Origin: Solirubrobacterales bacterium
GTDB taxonomy: Bacteria; Actinomycetota; Thermoleophilia; Solirubrobacterales; 70-9
NCBI GenBank assembly: GCA_023958085.1
Contig: JAMLGI010000001.1
Location: 434,001-498,000, forward strand
Reading direction: 5' to 3'
Length of the DNA: 64,000 bases
The position numbers and the translations under genes were made by a program. Positions within the stretch are counted from its first letter, which is position 1, and each line of letters starts with the position of its first letter. This document shows, piece by piece, positions 37,887 to 49,815 of the stretch. The notes under the pieces are model-generated. The model saw only the letters and a list, made by a program, of their open reading frames with translations, was not told the origin of the DNA and searched no databases.

Positions 37887-39278
37887 ATGAACGAATCCAG
37901 ACTTCGCCCAAACGAACGGCGCTCGACCGGGAACCTGTTTCCCGGGGTCTTCGGGCCCCTGATTCTGGCTCTGCTGGCCGGTTCGCTTGTCCTGACGCTC
38001 TGGCCTGTGGCCGGCACCGCCGCGCCACCGGCCCCGCGACCCGGACCGGACCGGGCCTTCTCCACCCCGATTGCCGCTACCGGATCTGCCGGCGCCACGG
38101 TCAGCACCGCCCGATTCTGCCGTCGGCTGCGATCCCTCGCCGGGGTCGGGAACTCCCGGGGGAGCCTCGAGGTACGGAACCTGCGTACCGGCAAGGTGGT
38201 CTGCTCACGCAAGCGGTCGCGAATGCGCGAACTCGCCTCGAACACGAAGATCCTGACCACCGCAACGGCGCTGGCCCGGCTCGGACCCTCCCACCGGTTC
38301 CAGACCCGGCTGTTCGCCTCGGGCCGGATCGACCGACACGGCACCCTCCACGGCAACCTGTTTCTCAAGGGTGGCGGCGACCCCGCGCTGGGCAGCCGGG
38401 GCTTTCTCTCCCGCTATCTGGGTGGCGGGGGAACCGCGATCGATCGTCTGGCAAGGAAGGCGCGGCGGGCGGGTGTCCGGAGGGTGACCGGACGGCTGTT
38501 CGGCGATGACACGGTGTTTGACCGGCGGCGCGGGGTCGCCGACTCCGGCTACGCCACCAGCCCCTGGATCGGTCCGCTCTCCGGACTCTCCTTCAACGCC
38601 GGCTTCACCAGCAGTTCGCTCAGCCGGTTCAGTTCCAATCCGGCCCGGCTCGCCACCCGTCGCCTGGCCCGCTCGCTTCGTGCCTCGGGAATCCGGATTC
38701 GGGCGGAGATCGGGATGAGGCGCACCCCTGCGCCCGAGCGGCGCGAACTGATCGCCGGTCTGTCGTCGCCCGACCTGGCCTGGAACGTGCGGGTGACCAA
38801 CATCAACTCGAACAACTTCTTCGCCGAGATGCTGCTCAAGAACCTCGGGGCAGCGATCCGTGGCAGAGGCACAACCCGGAACGGCACGATCGTGGTTCGA
38901 CGCTACGCCGCTTCGCAGGGGGTGGTCGCGAGACCGATCGACGGATCCGGGCTGACCCACGCCAACCGGGCCAGCGCCGAGGGAATCGCTCGCCTGCTGG
39001 CGAGGATCCGGACGAAACCCTGGTCCCGCCAGTTCCTCGCCTCCCTGCCGATCGCCGGACGTGAGGGCACGCTTGCCTCGAGGATGCGGGGGTCGGCCGC
39101 CGAGGGTCGCTGCCACGCCAAGACCGGAACCCTTACCGGAGTTTCGGCCCTTTCCGGCTACTGCTTCAACCGCTCCGGCCATCGCTACGCCTTCTCGATC
39201 CTGATGAACGGGGTCCACGACACCTACTCGGCCCGCTACGCCCAGGACCGGATCGCGGCGATCATCGCCTCCCTCTGA
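37887..39278 (+). CDS. dacB: D-alanyl-D-alanine carboxypeptidase/endopeptidase (PBP4 type)
   Basis: 463 residues from the ATG at 37887. A basic n-region and membrane segment (about 23-45) direct export. Penicillin-binding motifs: SXXK as SNTK (RELASNTKILTT), SXN as SNN (NINSNNFFAEMLL) and KTG as HAKTGTLTGVSALSGY. The insert domains between motifs 1 and 2 (LFLKGGGDPALGS, DDTVFDRRR) mark the class C low-molecular-weight type. It trims peptidoglycan stem peptides. Convergent with ligA. Confidence 0.92.
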   Translation: MNESRLRPNERRSTGNLFPGVFGPLILALLAGSLVLTLWPVAGTAAPPAPRPGPDRAFSTPIAATGSAGATVSTARFCRRLRSLAGVGNSRGSLEVRNLRTGKVVCSRKRSRMRELASNTKILTTATALARLGPSHRFQTRLFASGRIDRHGTLHGNLFLKGGGDPALGSRGFLSRYLGGGGTAIDRLARKARRAGVRRVTGRLFGDDTVFDRRRGVADSGYATSPWIGPLSGLSFNAGFTSSSLSRFSSNPARLATRRLARSLRASGIRIRAEIGMRRTPAPERRELIAGLSSPDLAWNVRVTNINSNNFFAEMLLKNLGAAIRGRGTTRNGTIVVRRYAASQGVVARPIDGSGLTHANRASAEGIARLLARIRTKPWSRQFLASLPIAGREGTLASRMRGSAAEGRCHAKTGTLTGVSALSGYCFNRSGHRYAFSILMNGVHDTYSARYAQDRIAAIIASL

Positions 39279-39339
39279 GGGGCCCAGCGGCCAGCCGCGC
39301 AGTCGTTCCGGCAACCGTTCCCGCAGCGTGGATCCAAAG

Positions 39340-39404
39340 CCCCGGCTTTCGACGGGAGGTCTTTCCGGCCCATGATGCGAAGAATCTGCCGTCGAAAGCC
39401 GGGG
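39340..39404. terminator. Long hairpin between dacB and ligA
   Basis: CCCCGGCTTTCGACGG (39340-39355) pairs perfectly over 16 bp with 39389-39404 around a 33-nt loop. It lies between two convergent genes. Stem and loop lengths are like those of the E-type cores, but the loop sequence is different. Confidence 0.75.
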
Positions 39405-39445
39405 GCGGCTGCTCCCGGTCGTCACCCCGGGAAAGTTGCCGTGGC

Positions 39446-42285
<2,840 letters not shown>

Positions 42286-42289
42286 GGCT

Positions 42290-43093
42290 TCAAGAATATG
42301 AGACGGCGAGGTCGGGCTCCCGGTACTCCACCGCGACCAGAAAGAGGCCCTGCGGTGGCGCGGTTACCCCGGCCTCGACCCGCTTGGCGCCTTCCAGCAG
42401 ACGACGGAATTCCGCGACCGTGCGGCTGCCGTCCGCCACCTCGATCATGGTGCCGACCAGGATCCGGACCATGTTCTGCATGAACGAGTCACCGGTGATC
42501 CAGAACTCGAGGATGTCGGTCTCGAGATGGTTCCCGGTAGCCGGATCGAGTGGTCCGGTCTCCTGCTGCCAGGCGGCCGAGTGGATGGTCCGCTCGAATC
42601 GGGTGTGGTAGGTCTCGCTCGGAGTGAAGGCGGTGAAGTCGTGCTCACCGACCAGAACTGCGGCGCAGTCGTGAAGCCGATCGATGTCGAGGGGGCGGGA
42701 AACCCACCAGGCCCGTCCGGCCGAGAACGGGCTGTCGGGACGTCGGGTCAGCATCCGGTAGAGATAGGTTCGGGCGCGTGCATCCCGGCGGGCGTTGAAC
42801 CCGGCGGGCGCCCGGCTCAGGCCCCGCACCGAGATCTCCCGCGGGGTCAGACCGTTCAGGCTGCGGAGGATCATCTCCGGCAACTCGCCTTCGAACTCGA
42901 ACGAGGCGACCTGACCGAGGGCGTGAACCCCGGCGTCGGTGCGTCCCGCCACGGTCAGCTCGATCGGCCGGTGCCGCAACGCCACCTCGAGCGCCCGCTC
43001 CAGATGGGCCTGGACGGTCTCGACACCCTCCTGCTTCGCCCACCCGTGGAACGGGGTTCCGTCGTACTCGATGTCCAGCCGGTATCGGGCCAC
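42290..43093 (-). CDS. truA: tRNA pseudouridine(38-40) synthase
   Basis: 267 residues. N-terminus YRLDIEYDGTPFHGWAKQEG; catalytic Asp in AGRTDAGVHALGQVASF; ARTYLYRM and GEHDFTAF follow; C-terminal FMQNMVRILVGTMIEVADG is the usual end. It isomerises uridines 38-40 in the tRNA anticodon arm. First gene of the truA-surE-ligA run. Confidence 0.96.
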   Translation of the reverse strand: MARYRLDIEYDGTPFHGWAKQEGVETVQAHLERALEVALRHRPIELTVAGRTDAGVHALGQVASFEFEGELPEMILRSLNGLTPREISVRGLSRAPAGFNARRDARARTYLYRMLTRRPDSPFSAGRAWWVSRPLDIDRLHDCAAVLVGEHDFTAFTPSETYHTRFERTIHSAAWQQETGPLDPATGNHLETDILEFWITGDSFMQNMVRILVGTMIEVADGSRTVAEFRRLLEGAKRVEAGVTAPPQGLFLVAVEYREPDLAVSYS

Positions 43094-43245
43094 AGGCCGG
43101 GATTCTCCCGGAATCTCACCCGACGGCCCTCACCTCCAAGCCAACAGCCCGCGACGGGAGACCCGTCAGGCCCATCGAGCGAGAAACCTGCTGGCGACAA
43201 TCGAGTGGCCGGTGACCCCGGCAACCCCCACCTCCCCACCGCAAT

Positions 43246-43298
43246 CCGTTCTGGAGCCGATTTAGGCAACATGGCCGCCACTATCGGCTCCAGAACGG
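43246..43298. repeat. Hairpin element E6 at the end of the NHL-repeat gene
   Basis: CCGTTCTGGAGCCGAT (43246-43261) pairs perfectly over 16 bp with 43283-43298; the 21-nt loop is 43262-43282. It abuts the stop codon of the NHL-repeat gene. Fifteen bp of the stem recur in E7 (45865-45915), and the loops are related in reverse orientation. Confidence 0.88.
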
Positions 43299-45620
43299 CT
43301 AATTGGTGATCCAGAACCTCTTCTGGCCGGTGGTGCCCCAGGCCTGGGCGGTGATCGCGACCCGGCCCCGGGCCTTGCGACCGACCTTGACCGTGACCGT
43401 GCCGGTGACCGTCCACCCCGGCAGGATCGTCCGGATCGGGAACTGGCGTTTGATCTGGATTCGGGCCCGGGAGCCTGCCCCCAGCGGCTTCCTGCCAAGC
43501 CAGACCCGCAGGAAGCCGGTACGGAGGTTGCCCCCGTTCTTGACCGCGATCTTCAGGTTGGCCACCGAGCCCGCCTTGAGAGTCCGCCCCCCGCCCTCCT
43601 TCCAGACCCGGACGAAACGGATCTTTGCCTCGCGGCTTCCCTTGCCGCGGCCCTTCGGGCGGCCCTTCTTCCCTCCCGGCTTCTTCGGCGGGTTGACTAC
43701 CGGGCCGTTCGGCACCCCGGGCTTGCCAGGCTGGCCGGGACCGACCGACCCGGATGCACCGGAGAAAACCTGGATTCGGTGATTGCCGGTGTCGGCCACG
43801 TACACCTTGCCGCCCGGACCGATCGCGATCCCGGTCGGGCCGCGGAACTGGCCGGGTTCGGATCCGGTCGAACCCCAGGATGCGAGGAACTTTCCGGTGG
43901 AGCTGAACTTCTGGATCCGGTCGGCGAGGCGGTCGGTCACGTACACGTTCCCGCTCGGGTCGCTGGCCACCCCGGAAGGCAGCAGGAACTGTCCCTGGCC
44001 GCCGCCGTTTGTTCCCCAACGGGCGATCGGGACTCCGGTCGCCGAGAGCTTCTGGATCCGGTAGTTCCAGGTGTCCGCGACCAGAACGTTTCCGTTGGGG
44101 TCGGTGGCAATCCCTTCCGGCAGCTCGAACTGTCCGGGACCGGACCCTGGTCCGCCCCACCAGTCGATCAGCCCGCCGAGGTCATCGAAACGCTGGATCC
44201 TGGAGTTGCCGCTGTCGGCAACGAGAATCTGGCCCGACTGACCCGAGGCGACCGCGAGCGGTCCGGCGAACTGGCCGGGACCGCTCCCCGGGGTGCCCCA
44301 GGAGTCGATGAAGGATCCGGTCGGGGTGTACCGCTTGATGCGGTCGTTGCCGGTGTCGGCAAGGGTCACGACTCCGGAACCGTCAAGAGCGATGCCGGCA
44401 GGGTCCTGGAAGTCACCGGAGATCGTCCCCGGACCTCCCCAGGTGGCCAGCAGACCGCCGTCGGACGAGAGGCGCTTGACCAGGCCGGAGCCGGAGTCGA
44501 GCACAAGCACCTTGCCGTCCGGTTCGACCGCGATCCCACGCGGGCTGTCCAGGGTCAGCGCGCCCGGAGTGGAGCCGGTCCAGCTTCCCAGCGCGGTGCC
44601 ATCGGGGGTGAAGCGGCTGACCCGGTCGTTGCCGGTGTCGGCCACATAGATCGAGCCGCCGGGGCCGGCGGCGACACCCCGGGGGGCGGCGAACTGCCCG
44701 ACGCCCGAACCCTGGCTCCCCCACTGGCCCTGGAATGACCCGTCCTGACCGAACCTCTGGATTCGGTGGTTGCCGGCATCGGCGACGAACACCGAGCCGA
44801 CGGAATCGATCGCGATCCCGTTCGGCCCGGTGAACTCGCCGCCGGCACTCCCTGTCCCTCCCCAGCTTGTTTCAAACTCTCCGTCGGTGGCGTACCGCAG
44901 CACCCGGTTGGCTCCGGCGTCAGCGATGAACACGCGGGAACCCTGCACCGCGATCCCGGTCGGGGCACCGAACGAACCGACCCCGGCACCGCCGGCCGCA
45001 GCCCCGCAGGGGTGGCCACCCTCGCCTTCGCCGACCCCGCTGATCTCGCACTGGAGTGAACCCCAGGAGTTGAAGCGGGAGACGCGGTCGTTGCCCTGGT
45101 CGGCCACCCAGACGCGACCGCTGGAGTCGGCGGCGATCGCGACCGGGCCGTCGAACTTGCCGCTGGCGCTGCCGGTGCCACCCCACTCGGTGTCGTAGGT
45201 CCCGTTGTTGAACAGCCGCTGGATCCGGTCGTTGCCGGTGTCGGCGACATAGATCGTGCCGCTGGAGTCCACCGCCACCCCCCGGGGTGAACGGAACTGA
45301 CGGGCGCCGCTGCCGGTGCCGCCCCAACTTGCGATCGGATTCCCGAGCGCGTCGAATTTCCGGATCCGGTCGTTGTCTGTGTCGGCGACGTAGACGTTCC
45401 CGGATGAGTCGACCGCCACTCCTGCGGGCTGGGCCAGCCCGCTCGCCGGTCCGCCCCAGACGGTGAAGGACGCCGCAGATCCGGTCGACGGAACAGCCAG
45501 GGCGGCCAGCCAGACCAGGGCGACCGCGGCCGCAATCCGAACCGTCGCAGACCGAAAAACGGCAGCTACACCGAACGCTTCCAGAACTGCCGCGGTGTAC
45601 ATGCCGCGGCCCGGTTTCAT
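43299..45620 (-). CDS. Exported NHL-repeat beta-propeller protein
   Basis: 773 residues. A signal segment lies at about 24-50 (AAVALVWLAALAVPSTGSAA). At least twelve NHL-type repeats follow, each with the pattern P-x-G-I/V-A-x-D-x-x-G-x-V-Y/L-V-A-D-x-x-N-x-R-I-Q/K-R-F and a W-G-x-x-G-x-x-x-G-Q-F linker, enough for two propellers. The C-terminus is a basic linker (KPGGKKGRPKGRGKGSREAK) and a beta domain similar in character to the ends of the beta-helix proteins at 11625 and 14711. Probably a cell-surface binding protein; ligand unknown. E6 closes the gene. Confidence 0.88.
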   Translation of the reverse strand: MKPGRGMYTAAVLEAFGVAAVFRSATVRIAAAVALVWLAALAVPSTGSAASFTVWGGPASGLAQPAGVAVDSSGNVYVADTDNDRIRKFDALGNPIASWGGTGSGARQFRSPRGVAVDSSGTIYVADTGNDRIQRLFNNGTYDTEWGGTGSASGKFDGPVAIAADSSGRVWVADQGNDRVSRFNSWGSLQCEISGVGEGEGGHPCGAAAGGAGVGSFGAPTGIAVQGSRVFIADAGANRVLRYATDGEFETSWGGTGSAGGEFTGPNGIAIDSVGSVFVADAGNHRIQRFGQDGSFQGQWGSQGSGVGQFAAPRGVAAGPGGSIYVADTGNDRVSRFTPDGTALGSWTGSTPGALTLDSPRGIAVEPDGKVLVLDSGSGLVKRLSSDGGLLATWGGPGTISGDFQDPAGIALDGSGVVTLADTGNDRIKRYTPTGSFIDSWGTPGSGPGQFAGPLAVASGQSGQILVADSGNSRIQRFDDLGGLIDWWGGPGSGPGQFELPEGIATDPNGNVLVADTWNYRIQKLSATGVPIARWGTNGGGQGQFLLPSGVASDPSGNVYVTDRLADRIQKFSSTGKFLASWGSTGSEPGQFRGPTGIAIGPGGKVYVADTGNHRIQVFSGASGSVGPGQPGKPGVPNGPVVNPPKKPGGKKGRPKGRGKGSREAKIRFVRVWKEGGGRTLKAGSVANLKIAVKNGGNLRTGFLRVWLGRKPLGAGSRARIQIKRQFPIRTILPGWTVTGTVTVKVGRKARGRVAITAQAWGTTGQKRFWITN

Positions 45621-45864
45621 CCGGCCTCCACGGCCCCTGACTCGGTTTTCACGATCCCGTCCGATCTTGCGACTGAAGCAACCAGAAGCTTACAGCTCCT
45701 CCGCTGCCGGAACGAAGCCTAGGATCGAAGCCTCGGTGCGAAGCCCCGGACCAAAGCCCCCGGATCGACACCCCGGCCAGAGACCCCGATCACCAGTGCT
45801 GCCGATCAGAGCCCAATCAGGTCCTCGATCGCCAGCTCTGGCGAGGGCCCCCACGCACTCCAAT
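45621..45864. other. Intergenic region upstream of the NHL gene
   Basis: No gene seen. The stretch 45715-45790 carries a degenerate tandem motif around GGATCGAAGCC and GAAGCCCCGGA. A promoter for the NHL gene must lie here, but I cannot pick one. Confidence 0.4.
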
Positions 45865-45915
45865 CGTTCTGGAGCCGATAGTGGAGGCTATATCGCCCAA
45901 ATCGGCTCCAGAACG
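45865..45915. repeat. Hairpin element E7
   Basis: CGTTCTGGAGCCGAT (45865-45879) pairs perfectly over 15 bp with 45901-45915; the 21-nt loop is AGTGGAGGCTATATCGCCCA plus A. The stem is identical to that of E6 2.6 kb away; the loop reads as the reverse complement of the E6 loop with changes. Confidence 0.88.
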
Positions 45916-45940
45916 GTTCACAGGGGACAGGCGGGTGGTT

Positions 45941-46076
45941 CGCAGGGACCTCCAGAGCGGATGGATGCAAGGAATCGACCGAACGGGAGCAGCGAACGTA
46001 CTTCGGTACGTGAGCAAACCCGTGAGGTCGATGACGCCGCAGACGCCGCTCTGGTGGTTCCTGCGGGCCGCCCGCC
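45941..46076. repeat. Composite inverted-repeat element E5
   Basis: Abuts the stop codon of the ETF-QO gene. Read on the minus strand, its first 26 bases up to 46051 end in a 24-nt arm identical to the E1 arm. A 26-nt stretch is identical to E3, and the far arm (45951-45974) differs at one base from E2. The core (45975-46031) is different: TCGACC...GGTCGA and ACGGG...CCCGT stems around GCTCACGTACCGAAGTACGT, with the inner hairpin ACGTAC-TTCG-GTACGT. Confidence 0.88.
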
Positions 46077-47774
46077 CTAGGTTTCGGTGTAGAGCGGCCC
46101 GTCGCCGCCTTCCGGCAGGGTGAGGCGGCCACCCTTGGCGGTGATCGCCCCGCACTGGACGCAGTTGGAGGCGGTCACCTGGACGTCGACCACGGCGGCA
46201 CCGGACTCAAGCTGATCCTCGGGGATCTCGTAGACCTGGGCGGGACACATCGAGACCCAGGTCTGGGCGATCTCGCGGGGCACCTCGGTCTGGATCCGGA
46301 TGTGGTTCGGGGCGTCATCCCGGGTCGCGTTGCCGGAGAGGAACACCGAGGAGAGCTTGTCGAAGGTGTACTCGCCGTCCGGCTCCGGATAGCTGTCCGC
46401 AGCCTTGCCGATCTCCATCTTGTAGGTGGCGTCGTCGTGGTTCTTCCAGTGACCGCCCGGGAACCTGCCGCCGGTCATGGTCATGGTCGAGGCCATCGCG
46501 CCGCCGAAGAAGAAGCCCTTGGTGAACGGCTGGCTGGCGTTCCGGACCTTGTAGAGGTCCTTCTCGATCAGCGAGTTGTGGACCTTCTCGTCGTAGGCCG
46601 AGTAGTCAACCGAGTCCTTCTCGAGGGCGTCGACGATCGCCTCGGCGGCGTACATGCCGGCGTGCATCGCGTAGTGGACACCCTTGAGCTCTGCCACGTT
46701 GACCATCCCGGCGTTGTCTCCGGCGATCACCATGCCGGGCACGGCGAGCCGCTTCGGCATCGACCAGTAGCCACCGGCCGGAATCGTCTTCGCGCCCCAG
46801 CCGACCCGCTTGCCGCCCTTGAGGATCTTCTTGATGAAGGGGTGGAGCTTGAACTCCTGAAGCAGGTCGTGAACGGAGAGGGTGGCGTCGGTGTAGTCGA
46901 GACCGACCACGAAACCGATGCAGACCTTGTTGTCCTCCATCGGGTAGATGAAGGATCCACCGAACTCCTTGTACTTGGCGGCCTTGCGCAGCGGCCAGCC
47001 CATCGTGTGGATCACCTGGTCGAGCGGTTCCTCGACCTCCCAGATCTCCTTGACCCCGAGCTCCCAGCGCTGCGGGTCGAGGCCGTGGATGTCGAAGTGA
47101 TCGAGCGCGGCGTAGGTGAGGTGCCCGAGCGTGCCCTCGGCCAGCACGGTGGCTTTGGCGACCAGGTCGTTGCCGGGCTCGAAGTTGGCCAGCTCCTGGT
47201 TCTCACGGCCGCGGCCACGATCGCCGGAACGGACGCCTTTGACCACGTTGTCCTCGACCAGCAGTTTGTCGGCGGCGGTTTCGGTGAGGATGTAGGCACC
47301 CATCTCCTCGGCCTTCTCGGCGAGGAATCCGGAAAGCTTCGACACCGAGGTCACGTAGTTGCCGTGGTTCTTGAAGTTCGGCGGCATCGGCTTGAGCGGC
47401 AGCGCCTTCTTCTCGGTCAGCAGATAGACCGCGTCCTTGGTCACCTCACGGTAGACCGGCCACTCGGATTTCGGCAGGTCGGGGAAGAGTTCCTCCATCG
47501 CGGAGGGACGCATGTTGGCGCCGGACATGCCGTGGGCACCACAGGTCTTGCCCTTCTCGATAACCGCGACCGGAACTTCGCCCAGCTTCTCGGCCAGGGC
47601 GGGACGTTCCTCCAGGAGCTGCAGCATGCGGACCGCGGCGGCGAGGCCGGCGGGACCACCGCCAACGATCGCGGCACCGACTTCGATCCGCTCGTCGACC
47701 GGATCGGTCGGGGCGACGATTACGTCTTCGGAGTCAAACGGGGGCGGATACTCGCTGGGTGCTACCGGGGGCAT
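46077..47774 (-). CDS. Electron-transfer flavoprotein:quinone oxidoreductase
   Basis: 565 residues. It passes electrons from reduced ETF to the quinone pool. FAD-binding AAIVGGGPAGLAAAVRML, then GANMRPSAMEELFP, the quinone-binding membrane-associated middle (GGSFIYPMEDNKVCIGFVVGLDY) and VIAGDNAGMVNVAELKGVHYAM. The C-terminal iron-sulfur domain shows MCPAQVYEI and NCVQCGAI; the usual third Cys of the last CXXCXXC group is absent. It lies directly downstream of etfB-etfA, with a 160-bp gap, so the three form one functional unit for acyl-CoA dehydrogenases. Confidence 0.93.
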   Translation of the reverse strand: MPPVAPSEYPPPFDSEDVIVAPTDPVDERIEVGAAIVGGGPAGLAAAVRMLQLLEERPALAEKLGEVPVAVIEKGKTCGAHGMSGANMRPSAMEELFPDLPKSEWPVYREVTKDAVYLLTEKKALPLKPMPPNFKNHGNYVTSVSKLSGFLAEKAEEMGAYILTETAADKLLVEDNVVKGVRSGDRGRGRENQELANFEPGNDLVAKATVLAEGTLGHLTYAALDHFDIHGLDPQRWELGVKEIWEVEEPLDQVIHTMGWPLRKAAKYKEFGGSFIYPMEDNKVCIGFVVGLDYTDATLSVHDLLQEFKLHPFIKKILKGGKRVGWGAKTIPAGGYWSMPKRLAVPGMVIAGDNAGMVNVAELKGVHYAMHAGMYAAEAIVDALEKDSVDYSAYDEKVHNSLIEKDLYKVRNASQPFTKGFFFGGAMASTMTMTGGRFPGGHWKNHDDATYKMEIGKAADSYPEPDGEYTFDKLSSVFLSGNATRDDAPNHIRIQTEVPREIAQTWVSMCPAQVYEIPEDQLESGAAVVDVQVTASNCVQCGAITAKGGRLTLPEGGDGPLYTET

Positions 47775-47936
47775 GCTGTGGTCCTTTCGGGACGGCTACA
47801 AGTTTCTGACCGGAATCGCCCGGTCCACGCGGGAGTCTTCTCTTTCCGGCCGGGGCTCGTCTCCCGCTGCGGCAACGTACCGGTAAAGCAGCCGGAGCCG
47901 GGAGAGCGAACCCTCCCGGCTCCGGCCCGAAACGAA

Positions 47937-48908
47937 CTAACCGCGGGCCTTGAGCGCCTCGGTCAGCGCCGGAACGATCTTGTTCAGATCGCCGATGACG
48001 CCGAGATCGGCAAACTCGAAGATCGGCGCGTTCTCGTCCTTGTTGATCGCGACGATGTTCTCGGAGCTGGCCATGCCGACCTTGTGCTGGATCGCGCCGG
48101 AGATGCCGACCGCGAGGTACAGCTTCGGGGCGACCGTCTTGCCGGTCTGACCGATCTGGGCGGCGTAGGGGTACCAGCCGGAGTCGACCACCGCACGGGT
48201 TGCGGCAACCGCACCGTTCGGGAAGGTCGCCGCGAGGTCCTCGCAGGCCCGGAAACCCTCGGCCTCGCCGAGTCCGCGTCCGCCACCGATCAGCACGTCG
48301 GCTGCCTCGATGTCGACGGCCTCGCCGCGCTGCTCGCCACGGGTGACCAGCTCCGACTTCGAGGAGAAGTCGGAAAGTTCGACCTCGATGTCCTCGATCG
48401 CTGCGGATCCACCGCTCTCCTTCGCCTCGAAGGCGTTGAGGCGGCCGACGATCACACCGAGTCCACCATCAAAGGTGACGTCGGCGATCTCGGAGTCCTG
48501 CAGGATCGGACGCTCGGCAACCAGGCTGCCGCCGTCGACCTTGACCTTGGTGACCTCGACGGTTACACCGCCGGCGAGACGGGCGGCCAGGCCGGCCCCG
48601 ATCTCGAGGCCGAGCAGGCCACCGCCGAACAGCGCGTAGTCGTAGCCGCCATCAGTGATGACCTTGGCCATCACGTCAACCGCGGGCTGGGCGAGGCCGT
48701 CCGCGACGTTCTTCGCCCGGAAGACCTTGGTGGCACCGTGGGCGCCGAGCGCGGCAACCTTGTCGTCGGCGACATCGCCGATCACGACTGCAGCGGCCTC
48801 GGTTCCGAGTTCACCGGCCAGGCGGGCGGCCTCGGAAACGGCCCCGAGCGAGTTCTTGTTGAAGTTGCCCTCGTCGTCATGCAGGGCGTAGACCAGAATG
48901 CCGGCCAT
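47937..48908 (-). CDS. etfA: Electron transfer flavoprotein, alpha subunit
   Basis: 323 residues. The C-terminal FAD domain contains [56 protein letters not shown] and [19 protein letters not shown], all diagnostic. With EtfB it accepts electrons from acyl-CoA dehydrogenases. The ATG directly follows the etfB stop codon. Confidence 0.97.
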   Translation of the reverse strand: MAGILVYALHDDEGNFNKNSLGAVSEAARLAGELGTEAAAVVIGDVADDKVAALGAHGATKVFRAKNVADGLAQPAVDVMAKVITDGGYDYALFGGGLLGLEIGAGLAARLAGGVTVEVTKVKVDGGSLVAERPILQDSEIADVTFDGGLGVIVGRLNAFEAKESGGSAAIEDIEVELSDFSSKSELVTRGEQRGEAVDIEAADVLIGGGRGLGEAEGFRACEDLAATFPNGAVAATRAVVDSGWYPYAAQIGQTGKTVAPKLYLAVGISGAIQHKVGMASSENIVAINKDENAPIFEFADLGVIGDLNKIVPALTEALKARG

Positions 48909-49694
48909 CTAGATCAGCTTCCTTTCCTCGAGCCAGGAGACGATCTTTTCGACCGTCGCGGCGGTGTCTTCGTCGGTGATGATCTCGCCGGCTTCCTTCT
49001 GCGGGGGCGGGTTCAGGGCGATGACCTTGGTCTTCGACCCGGCCTCGCCGACCTGGCCGGCGTCAATTCCGGCGTCGGCGGTGGACTTGGTGTCGACCGG
49101 CTTCTTCTTGGCACCCATGATGTCCTTGAGACCCGGGTAGCGGGGCTCGTTGATCGCATCACCAACCGAGATCACGGCCGGCAGCGAGACGGCCACCGTG
49201 TCGTAGCCGTACTCGGCCTGACGCTCGCAGCGGAGCTTGCCGCCCTCGACGTCCATCTTCACGACCTGGGTCAGCGACGGCATCTTCAGATGCTCGGCGA
49301 CAACTGCGCCCATTGCGTAGCACTCGCCGTCGTCGGACTGCTGTCCGAGCAGGACCAGATCCGGACTCTCGGCCTCAAGCACCTTGGCCAGGGCGAGACC
49401 GGTGGCGGCCACGTCCGAGCCGGCCAGGGCGTCGTCGGCCAGATGCACGGAACGGTCGAGTCCGTAGCTCACCGCGGTCTGCAGGACCTTGGCGTTCGGG
49501 CCCATGGTGAGGACGACAACCTCGTCCACACCGAGCTCGCCGCCGGCCTTGAGCTGCATCGCAGCCTCGATGGCGTGCTTGTCAAATTCGTTGAGGGTAG
49601 TCGCGCCACTCCGATCGAGACGCATGGTCCCGGGATCGATCTTTCTCGGTGCGGCGGCGTCTGGTACCTCTTTCACCAGAACGCAGATCTTCAA
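48909..49694 (-). CDS. etfB: Electron transfer flavoprotein, beta subunit
   Basis: 261 residues from a TTG at 49694 with AGGAGG upstream. N-terminus MKICVLVKEVPDAAAPRKID; the AMP-binding region is seen in VVLTMGPNAKVLQTAVSYGLDRSVHL and LVLLGQQSDDGECYAMGAVVAEHL, with the signature VSVGDAINEPRYPGLKDIMGAKKKP. First gene of the etfB-etfA-ETF-QO group. Confidence 0.97.
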   Translation of the reverse strand: MKICVLVKEVPDAAAPRKIDPGTMRLDRSGATTLNEFDKHAIEAAMQLKAGGELGVDEVVVLTMGPNAKVLQTAVSYGLDRSVHLADDALAGSDVAATGLALAKVLEAESPDLVLLGQQSDDGECYAMGAVVAEHLKMPSLTQVVKMDVEGGKLRCERQAEYGYDTVAVSLPAVISVGDAINEPRYPGLKDIMGAKKKPVDTKSTADAGIDAGQVGEAGSKTKVIALNPPPQKEAGEIITDEDTAATVEKIVSWLEERKLI

Positions 49695-49815
49695 CTGAAG
49701 CCTCCTTGGGGGATGTGCCGAAGGGCTCGCCCGAACAACCCTTGCTGGACGAGCCGGGGAAACGCATTATTCGACGCGCAATCTTAGCGAGTACCGGGCG
49801 ATGTTGACTGACGAG

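Noticed and set aside
37763-38368. Upstream extension of the patatin gene to give 641 residues
   Set aside because: The extension overlaps the divergent dacB coding sequence and lacks any patatin similarity.
46302-49787. 1161-codon plus-strand open frame opposite the etf genes
   Set aside because: Antisense to three unmistakable genes, with typical complementary-strand composition and no recognisable domain.
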